Origin: Phycisphaerales bacterium
GTDB taxonomy: Bacteria; Planctomycetota; Phycisphaerae; Phycisphaerales; UBA1924
DNA length: 64,000 nt
Direction of reading: 5' to 3'
Assembly: GCA_020849105.1 (NCBI GenBank)
Contig: JADLGW010000028.1
Coordinates: 1 to 64,000, forward strand
Positions within the stretch are counted from its first letter, which is position 1. Every line of letters starts with the position of its first letter. Below the pieces are notes generated by a model. The model was not told the DNA's origin, made no database searches, and saw nothing but the letters and a program-made list of their open reading frames with translations. The translations under genes were made by a program, and so were the position numbers. Shown piece by piece: positions 16,332-24,795 of this stretch.

Positions 16332-16603
16332 GCGTGGAAACCTTGCTCGTGTTCCTGAACGGGGCGCTCGCCGCCGCCGCGGGCATCGGCGGGCTGTTCT
16401 TTCTTCGCTTCTGGCGTGACACCCACGACCGGCTTTTCCTGGCGCTCGCGCTGGCGTTCTGGACGCTGGCCCTGAACTGGATCGTGCTGGCGTTCGCAAC
16501 GGGTGGGGACATCAGCCTGGTTGTGCCGCACGCGATCCGCCTCGTGGCGTTCCTGATCATCCTCGCCGGGATCGCTGACAAGAACCGAAGGCCGACGAAA
16601 TAG
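16328..16603 (+). CDS. Small membrane protein, DUF5985-like (second of a pair)
   Basis: 91 residues with three hydrophobic segments. Like its neighbour it starts with a short polar stretch and then a first helix (VFLNGALAAAAGIGGLFF); the motif FFLRFWRDTHDRLFL between helices 1 and 2 is typical of this group. It starts at ATG 16328 inside the stop of the previous gene. Its C-terminus (DKNRRPTK) is basic and probably cytoplasmic. A hetero-oligomer with the preceding protein is plausible but unproven. Confidence 0.78.
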   Translation: MSVETLLVFLNGALAAAAGIGGLFFLRFWRDTHDRLFLALALAFWTLALNWIVLAFATGGDISLVVPHAIRLVAFLIILAGIADKNRRPTK

Positions 16604-16761
16604 CGGCTACCGGTCTCCGGACGGGCGGTCGGGCTGTCGCCGGCGGACCTTAATCCCGGGCACCAAACCGCGGCAGCGGATGTGGACCTGGATTGACCGG
16701 CCCCACCCCCCCGCCTACCTTCCTCTGCTTCCCTGGGCCGCAAAGGGTCCGGGGAGGTCGC

Positions 16762-16833
16762 GCGGGCGTAGCTCAGTGGTAGAGCGTCACGTTGCCAACG
16801 TGAAAGTCGAGGGTTCAAGTCCCTTCGCCCGCT
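16762..16833 (+). tRNA. tRNA-Gly (anticodon GCC)
   Basis: Acceptor GCGGGCG/CGCCCGC with T discriminator, D arm GCTC..GAGC, anticodon stem CACGT/ACGTG around TGCCA, and T arm GAGGGTTCAAGTCCCTT. All stems pair. CCA is not encoded. Confidence 0.95.
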
Positions 16834-16867
16834 TTCTCCGCCGGGGTCGGGTCCACTACCATCCGGC

Positions 16868-17761
16868 GTGAGCCGACTCCCCGAAACCGCACGCGCCGCC
16901 GATCCCGACGGGGCCCCAGCCCCGCCGGCGCCCCTTCTCTCCGTCACCGACCTCCACACCCACTTCCCCATCCGGGCCGGGATCCTCCAGAGGACGGTGG
17001 GCTACGTCCGCGCCGTGGACGGCGTCTCCTTCGACATCGCCCGCGGCGAGACCCTGGGCCTGGTCGGCGAGTCCGGCTGCGGTAAGACCACCGTCGGCCG
17101 CACCGTCCTCAAACTCATCCCGCCCACCTCCGGCGTCGTCATCTTCGACGACGAGCTCGTCTTCCAGGCCCGCGGGCACGCCCTGAAGGGCCTCCGCCGC
17201 CGGATGCAGATCATCTTCCAGGACCCCGCCGGCTCGCTCAACCCGCGCATGCGCATCGCCTCCATCCTGGGGGAACCGCTGCTGGTCCACGGCCTCGTCG
17301 AGTCCCGCGACGAACTGCGCGCGAAGGTCGAGTCGCTGCTCGTCCGCTGCGGCATGCCCAAGGCCGCGGCCGACCGCTACCCGCACGAGTTCAGCGGCGG
17401 GCAGCGCCAGCGCATCGGCATCGCCCGGGCCCTCGCGCTCGAGCCCGAGTTCATCGTCTGCGACGAGCCGACCAGCGCCCTGGACGTCTCCATCCAGGCC
17501 CAGATCATCAACCTGCTCCACGACCTGCAGACCGAGTTCGGCCTTTCGTACCTATTCATCAGCCACGACATGGCCGTGATCCAGCACGTCTGCAAGCGCA
17601 TCGCCGTCATGTACCGCGGCAAGATCGTGGAGGAGGGGCCCCGCGAGCAGGTCCTGGGCGACCCGAAGCACGACTACACGAAGTCGCTCCTCTCGGCCGT
17701 CCCCGAGCCCGACCCCCGCCGCAAGAAGCACCGCGTCGTCTTCGCCGGCGGGGCGATGTAG
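16868..17761 (+). CDS. ABC transporter ATP-binding protein, oligopeptide OppF/DppF type
   Basis: ATPase subunit of an oligopeptide or dipeptide importer. The 297 residues contain Walker [13 protein letters not shown] (near residue 64), Q-loop [14 protein letters not shown], signature [15 protein letters not shown], Walker [14 protein letters not shown], the H-loop SHD, and the C-terminal oligopeptide-transporter extension ([22 protein letters not shown]). It starts at GTG 16868. It is orphaned: no permease, binding protein or partner ATPase is adjacent. The specific substrate is not deducible. Confidence 0.9.
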   Translation: MSRLPETARAADPDGAPAPPAPLLSVTDLHTHFPIRAGILQRTVGYVRAVDGVSFDIARGETLGLVGESGCGKTTVGRTVLKLIPPTSGVVIFDDELVFQARGHALKGLRRRMQIIFQDPAGSLNPRMRIASILGEPLLVHGLVESRDELRAKVESLLVRCGMPKAAADRYPHEFSGGQRQRIGIARALALEPEFIVCDEPTSALDVSIQAQIINLLHDLQTEFGLSYLFISHDMAVIQHVCKRIAVMYRGKIVEEGPREQVLGDPKHDYTKSLLSAVPEPDPRRKKHRVVFAGGAM

Positions 17762-17771
17762 GCGGGCGTTC

Positions 17772-17846
17772 TACCGTGTCTTGTGGCACAGGCGTTACGC
17801 CTTCCTTACCTACCATGTCTTGTGGCACAGGCGTCCCGCCTGTGTC
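17772..17846. repeat. Two copies of a TGTGGCACAGGCGTCCCGCC-type repeat
   Basis: The copies at 17772-17801 (second arm degraded) and 17811-17846 both begin TACCxTGTCTTGTGGCACAG; the second continues to a perfect hairpin (CACAGGCG..CGCCTGTG). A 24-bp identical match to it lies in inverted orientation at 40490-40513, in the type II secretion operon. The region 17762-18026 holds no gene apart from these copies and the leader of the next gene. Confidence 0.8.
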
Positions 17847-18026
17847 TACTCCGCTTCCTCGCGCAAGTGCCCGCCGCGGCTCGGGTTAGGCAGGAGTCCA
17901 AGGATTTCGACGGCATCGGCCAAAGCCCGTGGTATACTGGAGGAGCGTTCGGTGTGACCCCGGTTCTCAGGGAGGTCTCCAGATCAGTGCTGAAAGCATT
18001 AATGTCGTCCAGTTGTCGGGGACGCC

Positions 18027-18650
18027 ATGATCTGGCGCTGCGGCGTCCTCTGTTTCGTCGCAATGCCGTTGTCAACGGCATCCGGCCAGGAGGAAGCCTA
18101 CTTTCATATTGAGTTCGAGCACAGCGTCCTCGCCCCGGGAGAATCCCAAACTATTACCGTGTCCGCTTCCTTCGCCCCACCGGTGAACGGGACCGCAATC
18201 TGGGATACGCACGGCGGGATTGGACAAGTTGGTCACGTCCTCTGTCTCAATGATTCCTATTTTAATCTTGTCAATGTGTTGAACGCCTCGACCGGCGTGT
18301 ATTCCAACCCTGCAACTAATATGTCCATATACAGTTTCCCCGGGATTCCATCCGGTGGGGGCGTGCGCATGATCTCAGTCGGTCAGTTCGAGGATATTGA
18401 GTACGCCAATCCCGTCTGGCTTTGGCGTGCCACCTGGACTCCGGTCAATTACACCCCACGGGAAGTCGTCTTGCGGACGGAGGCGATCCAGCCTATCGAC
18501 ATTTTTCTTACTCTCGGGCTCGCATTCCCCGTGCGCGATGCCTGGACGACATTCGACGATCAGGCGGGCTTCCAGATTGTGCCCGAACCGCCGGTAGCCG
18601 CGTTGGCGCTCATCCTCTTTGGCGGCGCCATGCGCCGTCGCCGCCTGTGA
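18027..18650 (+). CDS. Secreted protein with PEP-CTERM-like sorting tail
   Basis: A 207-residue protein with an N-terminal signal (about residues 1-20, ending TASGQ), a beta-rich domain of unrecognised family, and a C-terminus VPEPPVAALALILFGGAMRRRRL: the PEP motif, one hydrophobic helix and an Arg cluster expected of PEP-CTERM proteins, which are cleaved and re-anchored by exosortase. The exosortase itself is not in the window. Its DNA is visibly less GC-rich than its neighbours, suggesting separate ancestry. It is monocistronic; a TATACT at 17934-17939 could be a -10 box but has no matching -35. Confidence 0.75.
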   Translation: MIWRCGVLCFVAMPLSTASGQEEAYFHIEFEHSVLAPGESQTITVSASFAPPVNGTAIWDTHGGIGQVGHVLCLNDSYFNLVNVLNASTGVYSNPATNMSIYSFPGIPSGGGVRMISVGQFEDIEYANPVWLWRATWTPVNYTPREVVLRTEAIQPIDIFLTLGLAFPVRDAWTTFDDQAGFQIVPEPPVAALALILFGGAMRRRRL

Positions 18651-18753
18651 AGTGTTCTCTCATGCCGGCGTGTCGCTGATCGACCCGCAGCCCGGGCAGA
18701 TGATCCCGTGCTCACCCCCGCGCCTGCGACGCCGGATTCGCCGGGGCCCCGCG

Positions 18754-20397
18754 TCACCCCTGCCCGGCCACCTGGTCGACCTCTTCGAGGGTCGTGACCC
18801 CCTCGGCCACCAGGCGCCAGCCGGACTGCGCCAGCGTCGTGAAGTGTCCCTGGTCGATGATCTTCTTCATCGCCTGGATGGACGGGTCGCGGAGGATGAT
18901 GTCGCGCAGTTCGTCGTTGAAATCCAGCAACTCGAAGATGGCGCGGCGGCCGCGGAAGCCGGTGCGCAGGCACCGCGCGCACCCGGTGGCCGTGTACACC
19001 TGGGTCTTCCCGCCCAGGAACCGCCCGAGCCGCGTCGCCTGTCCCGGCGCGACGGCCACCGGGCGCTTGCACCCCTCGCACAGCGTCCGCACCAGCCGCT
19101 GGGCCAGCACGATCTCCAGCGAACTGGCCACCAGGTACGGCTCCACCTTCAGGTCCAGCAGCCGGAACACGGACGCGATCGTGTCCTTGGCGTGCACCGT
19201 GGAGAACACCAGGTGCCCGGTCATCGCCGCCTGCATCGCCGTGCGGGCCGTGTCCTCGTCGCGGACCTCGCCGACCAGGATCACGTCCGGGTCCTGCCGG
19301 AGCACCGACCGCAGCAACTGGTTGAAGTTGTTGCCCCTGGCCTCGTCGATCGGGATCTGCGTCACGTTGTCCAGTTGGTACTCCACCGGGTCCTCGATGG
19401 TCACCACGTTCTTGGCGTGGCGGTCGATGTGCCGCAGCGCGTTGTACAGCGTCGTCGTCTTGCCGGAGCCCGTGGGCCCGCACACCAGCAGCAGCCCGTG
19501 GTCCTGCTCGCACGTCCGCCGCACCCGCTGGTACATCCACGGGATCAGCCCCAGTTCGTCGAGCGCCCGGGGGATCTCCCGCTGGTCCAGCACCCGCATC
19601 ACCAGTTTCTGCCCGTGCACGCTGGGCGTGAAACTCACCCGGAACTCCACCCGGCGGTCCGGGTACCGGGCCGAGAAGTGCCCCTCCTGCACCGCGTCGC
19701 GCGCCGCCTGCCCCATCTGGCACGCGGTCTTGATCAGCCCGGAGACCAGGTTCCCCACCCGGGCCGGCAACTCCACCACGGTCACCATCTGCCCGTCCAC
19801 GCGGAGCCGCACCTGCGTCAGTTCCCCCTTGGGCTCCATGTGGATATCCGTCGCCCGGGACTTGGACGACAGTTCCAGCAGCAACCGCACCGCCAGCGGC
19901 CCCTCCGCGTCGCCCCCGAGCGCCTCCGACGGCTTGCCCGCCGCGTCGATGATCGTGATCGTTGTCTCCCGCTCGTCCCTGGGCGGCAGCGACTCGATCA
20001 CCCGGTTCAGTTCACCGACCCAGTCCGGTTCTCCTGCCCGCGGCGTGAATGGCGACCCGGGCTGCGCCTTCTTCCGGGTCCTGGCCGCGGCCTTCGGCGC
20101 GGCCTCGCTGGTGATCTCCACCGTGAACTCGTGGTCGCCGACGCGGACGGTGTCCCCGTTGCGCAGGGGCGAATCCTCCACCTTCGCCTCGTTGACCCGG
20201 GTGCCGTTGCGGGAGCCCAGGTCGCGGAGCCGGAAGCCACCGCCATCCTCCGGCTCGATCACGCAGTGGAACCGGCTGGCCTTGTCGTCGTGGATCGGGA
20301 TCGTGTTGTCAGGATGGCGCCCGATGGAGATCGGGTCCAGTTCAACCTTCACATGCTGGCCCTGCCAGTTGGCGGGCCGGAGTGTCATCCGCGCCAT
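18754..20397 (-). CDS. FHA domain fused to a GspE/PilB-type secretion ATPase
   Basis: A 547-residue fusion. Residues about 1-95 are a forkhead-associated domain (SIGRHPDN..SRFHCVIE..LRDLGSRNGTRVNE), which binds phosphothreonine. A charged linker leads to a type II secretion/type IV pilus ATPase: a degenerate N2 part, Walker A GPTGSGKTTTLYN near 307, the Asp box, Walker B VILVGEVRDEDTA, the His box, and a zinc site of two CxxC pairs (CEGC, CARC, near 437-475). It is separate from the main type II operon, which has its own gspE. ATG 20397 was chosen because the FHA strand begins there. It may power pilus or transport assembly gated by Ser/Thr phosphorylation (inference). Confidence 0.9.
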   Translation of the reverse strand: MARMTLRPANWQGQHVKVELDPISIGRHPDNTIPIHDDKASRFHCVIEPEDGGGFRLRDLGSRNGTRVNEAKVEDSPLRNGDTVRVGDHEFTVEITSEAAPKAAARTRKKAQPGSPFTPRAGEPDWVGELNRVIESLPPRDERETTITIIDAAGKPSEALGGDAEGPLAVRLLLELSSKSRATDIHMEPKGELTQVRLRVDGQMVTVVELPARVGNLVSGLIKTACQMGQAARDAVQEGHFSARYPDRRVEFRVSFTPSVHGQKLVMRVLDQREIPRALDELGLIPWMYQRVRRTCEQDHGLLLVCGPTGSGKTTTLYNALRHIDRHAKNVVTIEDPVEYQLDNVTQIPIDEARGNNFNQLLRSVLRQDPDVILVGEVRDEDTARTAMQAAMTGHLVFSTVHAKDTIASVFRLLDLKVEPYLVASSLEIVLAQRLVRTLCEGCKRPVAVAPGQATRLGRFLGGKTQVYTATGCARCLRTGFRGRRAIFELLDFNDELRDIILRDPSIQAMKKIIDQGHFTTLAQSGWRLVAEGVTTLEEVDQVAGQG

Positions 20398-20438
20398 GCA
20401 CCAATGGTAACGCTGGCCGCTGCGGGAGGTTGCATCCT

Positions 20439-20463
20439 GGGTACCCCGCCGCTCCGCGGCGGG
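20439..20463. repeat. GGGTACCCCGCCGCTCCGCG repeat
   Basis: A short palindrome (CCGCCGCTCCGCGGCGG core) next to GGGTACC. Similar units occur at 29967-29986 and, inverted, at 47541-47563; the core is shared with the in-gene elements at 10527 and 27139. Confidence 0.6.
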
Positions 20464-20468
20464 ATCGG

Positions 20469-20736
20469 TCACGCCGAAGGCGGCCCACTTTCCCCTCGTG
20501 ACCCGAGCCATGCCCCGGCGAGGGCGAAGAGCACCATGCACGCTCCCCAAACCCCGACGGCCGTCGGAAAATGGCGCTGTCTCGCACGATCTTCGGGAAC
20601 TCTTCATGTAGTCCCGAACCGAGAGAATCACCCGCACCAACCCGGGCTGGAACCAGTAACGAATCGGGTATCCGAGCAGTGCACCAAGAATGACGCCGAC
20701 TGCGAAACTCCGGCGCTTCGCAGAGTGGCGGGGCAC
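20469..20736 (-). pseudogene. Possible small two-helix membrane protein, apparently frameshifted
   Basis: Directly after the HNH gene stop, a GTG start at 20736 opens a frame with a good membrane helix (FAVGVILGALLGYPIRYWF) and RVILSVRDYMK. That frame then loses protein character. A different frame of the same strand continues with a second hydrophobic helix (GVWGACMVLFALAGAWLG) and stops at 20469. Together these suggest an original protein of about 90 residues broken by a frameshift, or a sequencing error. The evidence is compositional only. Confidence 0.3.
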
Positions 20737-20739
20737 CCA

Positions 20740-21483
20740 CTACCGCAGTTCCACCGACCAGTACGCCTCGTCCAGGAACGTCTTCCACGACTGGTACTTC
20801 TCGCTGCCCAGGCGCAGCGTGATGAGCGGGTTGCGCTTGGGACGCTTGACCGCGCGGACAAGCCTCATGCCCGCCTGCTCGGGCGTCCGCCCGCCCTTGC
20901 GTGCGTTGCACCACAGGCACGCGCACACCAGGTTCTCCCACGTGTCGCCGCCGCCCTGGGCCCGCGGCAGCACATGGTCGATCGACAGGTCCGCGGTCGA
21001 GAAGTGCTTGCCGCAGTACTGGCACTGGTTGCGGTCCCGCGCGAACAGGTTGCGCCGGTTCAACTTCACGTCCTGCCGCAGCAGGCGGTCGTACCCCATC
21101 AGCCGGATGATCCGCGGCACCGCGATCTCGTAGCGCACGGTGCGCACCCAGTCGTGGCGCTCGCGCTCCAGTTCGCGCTGCACCTCGGCGATCTCGCGCC
21201 ACGACTCGAAGTCGTAGTTCAGGTACTTCCCGTCCTCGACGTGGATGACCTCCGCCAGGTCCTTGAGCAGCAGCGTGAACGCACGCCGCGCCGACACCAC
21301 GCGCACCGCCATGAACAGTTTGTTGAGGACCAGCACCTTCGCATCCAGCCCGGACCCGAAGCGGTGGATCACCGCCCCGCCCCCCGCGGCGGCCACCACC
21401 GAGCCGTCCAGCGACTCGCCGTCGTCAATCGCGAAGCCGTCCCGCCCCCCGCCGCTCTGCCGAGTTGCCCGGTCCCTGTGCAT
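20740..21483 (-). CDS. HNH endonuclease family protein
   Basis: A 247-residue protein. An N-terminal helical region (AKVLVLNKLFMAVRVVSARR) resembles the RRXRR/HNH_5 group, and the nuclease core lies near residues 170-215: CQYCGKHF, then STADLSIDHVLPRAQGG with the catalytic DH pair, WENLVCACLWCNARKGG and the second CxxC. Zinc is probably held by the two CxxC pairs. The natural role of this group is poorly known; it is chromosomal and not next to a restriction system or phage. ATG 21483 was preferred over upstream in-frame starts, whose residues look non-coding. Confidence 0.82.
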   Translation of the reverse strand: MHRDRATRQSGGGRDGFAIDDGESLDGSVVAAAGGGAVIHRFGSGLDAKVLVLNKLFMAVRVVSARRAFTLLLKDLAEVIHVEDGKYLNYDFESWREIAEVQRELERERHDWVRTVRYEIAVPRIIRLMGYDRLLRQDVKLNRRNLFARDRNQCQYCGKHFSTADLSIDHVLPRAQGGGDTWENLVCACLWCNARKGGRTPEQAGMRLVRAVKRPKRNPLITLRLGSEKYQSWKTFLDEAYWSVELR

Positions 21484-21729
21484 CGAACACCCCGCAGCCC
21501 GCGTCGGCAGGGTCACCCTGCGGCCGGGCCGGGCTGCGCGGCCCAGGCGGGAGAAGGGTAGTGTGCCGTTCGGACAGGTTCCACAGGCCCTTCCGGCTCC
21601 ACTGTGGTGCAACTCTGCCGCGGCTCCAGAGCGCCGCCGACGAAGAGACCATTGGCTTTCATCCGCACGATCAGGTCCGGGCCCCTCACGCCGCCGGCGC
21701 GGCTGCTTCCGGCTCGGAACTTGCGGGGC

Positions 21730-23343
21730 TCAATGCCGGAAATGCCGCACGCCCGTGACTAGGCAGGTGACCCCGGCGCGGTTGCACAGGTCGAAGGTCT
21801 CCGCATCGCGTTTGGACCCGCCGGGGTGCACGATCACCTTCACCCCCGCGTCGATCAGCGCCCCCGGACCGTCGGGGAACGGGAAGAACGCATCGCCCGC
21901 CGCAACCGCGCCGCGGCAGAGTTCACCGGCCTTCGCCACGGCGATGCGGCAGGACGCGACCCGATCCATCTGCCCTGCGCCCGCGCCGTACAGCCGTGTC
22001 GCGCCGGGCCGCTGCGGGTCGGGCCCGCCGATGGCGATCGCGTTGCTCGACAGGAAGCGTGCGATGGTCTCCACGAACGCCGCATCCGCCATGTGCCGCG
22101 CCGTGGGCACAGGGCCTGCGCTGTGCTTCCACCCGCTCGGGTCGGCCCCGCCCGTGTCGCGGTCCTGCACCAGCATCCCGCCGGGGATCGAACGGTACTC
22201 CATCTTCCGGCGTACCGACGCGGGCCGCTCTCCCACCGCCAGCAGACGCACGTTCACCCAGCGGGATTTCAGGCGTTCCAGGGCCGCGGGCTCGAACGCC
22301 GGGGCGACCACGACCTCCAGGAACAGGTCGCCGGCGCAGAGCCGCTCGGCCGCCCCTGCATCAAGCGCGCGGTTCACCGCCAGAATCCCGCCGTACGCCG
22401 CCAGCGGGTCGCCCACCAGCGCGCCATCCACCGCACCCGTCACGTCCGCCGCCAGGGCCGCCCCGCACGGGTTCAGGTGCTTGATGACCGCCGCGCCCAC
22501 GCGCGACGGGTCCAGCCGCGACAGCGCCTTCGCAATCTCCAGCGCGGCCGCGGCATCGGCGACGTTGTTGTAACTCAGGGCCTTCCCGTGCAACTTCTCC
22601 GCCGCCACAATCGTCGGCCCGCTGGAGGCCGGATCGCGGTAGAGTGCCGCCTCCTGGTGCGGGTTCTCACCGTACCGCAGCGCATCCATCTTTACATAGC
22701 CGAGTTTGAGCACCGGCGGGAACGCCGAATCCCCCGATGATTTCCCCAGGTACGCCGCGATCGCCGCGTCGTACTCGCTGGTTCGCGCGAACGCCGCGGC
22801 CGCGAGTTGCGCCCGCAGGCGGCGGGCCGTCGCCCCCTTCCCGTCAACCTTGTTCTCGTGCAGTTCGGCCGCGACCCGGTCGTACTGACCGGGCGAGGTC
22901 ACGACCGTCACCCACTCGTGGTTCTTGGCCCCGGAGCGGATCATGCTGGGCCCGCCGATGTCGATCTGCTCGACGGCCTCGTTCCGGTCGGCCCCGGCCG
23001 CCACCGTGCGCTCGAACGGGTACAGGTTGATGCACACCAGGTCGATGGGTTCAATCCCGTGGGTCTTCATGGCCGCCGCGTGCTCGGCGTCGTCGCGCAG
23101 GCCCAGCAGGCCCCCGTGAACCTTCGGGTGCAGCGTCTTGACCCGCCCTCCCATCATCTCCGGAAAGCCCGTGACCTTGTCGATGGGAGTCACGGGCAGC
23201 CCGGCGCCCGCCAGGGTTTTCGCCGTGCCCCCCGTCGAGATCAGCTCCGCGCCCGCGGCGGCCAGCGCCCGCGCCAGCGGCACAAGGTCGGTCTTGTCGC
23301 TGACGCTCAGGAGCGCTCTTCGAATGGGAACCAGGTCGGGCAT
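21730..23343 (-). CDS. purH: Bifunctional AICAR formyltransferase / IMP cyclohydrolase
   Basis: Catalyses the last two steps of purine synthesis. The 537 residues are close to family length. The N-terminal MGS-like cyclohydrolase domain shows ALLSVSDKTDLV, ISTGGTAKTL, GGRVKTLHPKVHGGLL and the IDIGGPSMIRSGAKNH block. The C-terminal transformylase domain shows LRYGENPHQEAALY, KHLNPCGAALA (Lys-His active-site pair) and AIGGPDPQ. It starts at ATG 23343 and is monocistronic. Confidence 0.96.
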   Translation of the reverse strand: MPDLVPIRRALLSVSDKTDLVPLARALAAAGAELISTGGTAKTLAGAGLPVTPIDKVTGFPEMMGGRVKTLHPKVHGGLLGLRDDAEHAAAMKTHGIEPIDLVCINLYPFERTVAAGADRNEAVEQIDIGGPSMIRSGAKNHEWVTVVTSPGQYDRVAAELHENKVDGKGATARRLRAQLAAAAFARTSEYDAAIAAYLGKSSGDSAFPPVLKLGYVKMDALRYGENPHQEAALYRDPASSGPTIVAAEKLHGKALSYNNVADAAAALEIAKALSRLDPSRVGAAVIKHLNPCGAALAADVTGAVDGALVGDPLAAYGGILAVNRALDAGAAERLCAGDLFLEVVVAPAFEPAALERLKSRWVNVRLLAVGERPASVRRKMEYRSIPGGMLVQDRDTGGADPSGWKHSAGPVPTARHMADAAFVETIARFLSSNAIAIGGPDPQRPGATRLYGAGAGQMDRVASCRIAVAKAGELCRGAVAAGDAFFPFPDGPGALIDAGVKVIVHPGGSKRDAETFDLCNRAGVTCLVTGVRHFRH

Positions 23344-23411
23344 CGCCCCAGTTTACCCGAGACTGCTTCCTGTATCCCGCGCCGGCGAGCCCGGCCACGG
23401 GCTCACGACAC

Positions 23412-24581
23412 CTACTTCCCGACCGGTGCAAACTTCACCACAAGGCCGGACGTGCTCACCGCGTACAGGTTGCCGTCGTCGAACTTGTCCGTCGTGAACT
23501 TCGCCACGCCGGGCAGGGTCGCCCGCTCGATCACGTCCCCGTTGGCCGCGTCGATCAGGTACATGGTCCGCCCGTCCCAGCACTCCAGGCGCCCGCCGTT
23601 GGTCGCGATGACCTGGCCCCTGGCGGCTTTGCTGGTCCAGATCACGGTCCCGCGCTGCGCATCGAACGCCGTCAGCCCCTTGCCCGCCAGTTCGCAGTAC
23701 AGGACCGCCCCGTGCAGCGTCGGCTGCACCCGCAGCGGCGAATCCGTCCGCACCCGCCAGAGTTGCGTCCCGCCGCTGGCGTTGAACGCCCACAGCGACT
23801 GGTCGAGGCCCGCGATGTACATCACGCGGTCGCTGGCCACGGGGTCCGTCACCGTCCCGTCATAGATCTGGTTGGACCCCGTCGGCGTGCCGGACTCGGC
23901 ATCGATGAACATCACGCGGCCGGTCTGCGTCACGACGCCCACCGAGGTGCCCACCAGCACCGGCGCCGCCACGATCGCCCCGGTGATGTGGTTGCCCCAG
24001 GCCTTGACCCCCTCGACCGCCGACAGAACCATGTGAGCGAACACCTCGCCCACACCCGTCCCGTAGATCAGCAGCGAGCCGTAGATCACCGGCGGCGTCG
24101 ACACGATCTTCTGGTATTTCTGCCGGCTCACCACGTTGCCGGAGTCCACGTCCAGCAGAAACAGGTCGCCCTCGCCCGAGGCGTACACCCGGCTGCCTAT
24201 CCGGTCCAGCCCGACAAACCGCGTCAACCGGTCGCCGAGCTGGTTCGTCCACCGCACCGCCCCGTTGCCGGCCGCCAGCAGCGACACCGTGCTGCCCTCC
24301 TCAAGCGTCGCGACCACGTCCGAATCCGCATGGATGAAGTTGATGCGGCCCTTCCCGGTCGCCACCGGGAATCCGACCCAGTCCAGCCGGTATCCGACCC
24401 GCCGGTAGTCGGCGTGGTTGATCGGGAACTTCGCCCGCCGCTCCTCCGGCGAACGGGAGGCGTACCCCGTGCCGCAACCGGTGGGCACCAGCCCCGCCAG
24501 CACCCCCGCGGCCAGCGCCGCCGACAGCACCGCCCCACGGACGATCCGGCACACTCGCGACGACAGGCGGGGATTGAGCAT
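23412..24581 (-). CDS. Envelope PQQ-like beta-propeller protein
   Basis: A 389-residue protein with a hydrophobic export signal (GAVLSAALAAGVLAGL) ending near a cysteine (PTGCG), which could be a loose lipobox. The rest is a run of WD/PQQ-like blades (LLAAGNGAVRWTNQLG, GSRVYASGEGDLFLLDVDSG, VMFIDAESGTPTG, AFNASGGTQLWRVRTD, AFDAQRGTVIWTSKAARG). It resembles the BamB/PQQ-repeat group but no Bam genes are nearby. The start chosen is ATG 24581 at the signal; palindromic sequence upstream is unlikely to be coding. Confidence 0.82.
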   Translation of the reverse strand: MLNPRLSSRVCRIVRGAVLSAALAAGVLAGLVPTGCGTGYASRSPEERRAKFPINHADYRRVGYRLDWVGFPVATGKGRINFIHADSDVVATLEEGSTVSLLAAGNGAVRWTNQLGDRLTRFVGLDRIGSRVYASGEGDLFLLDVDSGNVVSRQKYQKIVSTPPVIYGSLLIYGTGVGEVFAHMVLSAVEGVKAWGNHITGAIVAAPVLVGTSVGVVTQTGRVMFIDAESGTPTGSNQIYDGTVTDPVASDRVMYIAGLDQSLWAFNASGGTQLWRVRTDSPLRVQPTLHGAVLYCELAGKGLTAFDAQRGTVIWTSKAARGQVIATNGGRLECWDGRTMYLIDAANGDVIERATLPGVAKFTTDKFDDGNLYAVSTSGLVVKFAPVGK

Positions 24582-24795
24582 CCGGCGTGGACTCCACCCC
24601 CTGCTCCGGGCTCTCCGAGCCGGCGCAGGGGTTGATTGCAGTCGGCTTTCCATAGCCAACGGGATGGGTTCGCGGCCGCCCGCGCCCGGTTCCCGCGCTC
24701 GGCAACCCGGCGCGGGATGGGCAGTATCGAGGGCACCGCACCCCCGGTCAAGCCCGGCGCTTGTGCGGGGAGGTCGAACCTGCGACAGTGGGGGG

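Noticed and set aside
16868-17761. Part of a peptide-import operon
   Set aside because: No permease, binding protein or second ATPase occurs on either side in this window.
17772-17846. CRISPR-like repeats
   Set aside because: Only two copies, the first degraded, with a short unmatched gap; an inverted copy at 40490 shows it is a dispersed palindrome.
18651-18753. A short Cys-containing peptide frame (GIICPGCGS) on the minus strand after the FHA-ATPase gene
   Set aside because: No start codon or ribosome site; too short to support, although it resembles the end of a zinc-ribbon protein.
20740-21483. HNH gene as part of a restriction or phage-defence system
   Set aside because: No methyltransferase, helicase, toxin or phage gene is adjacent; the neighbours are housekeeping genes.
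18619-21561. A 980-codon open frame on the plus strand
   Set aside because: It lies antisense to the FHA-GspE ATPase and HNH genes, is His/Arg/Gln/Pro-rich, and has no domain-like segments; long antisense frames are expected at this GC content.
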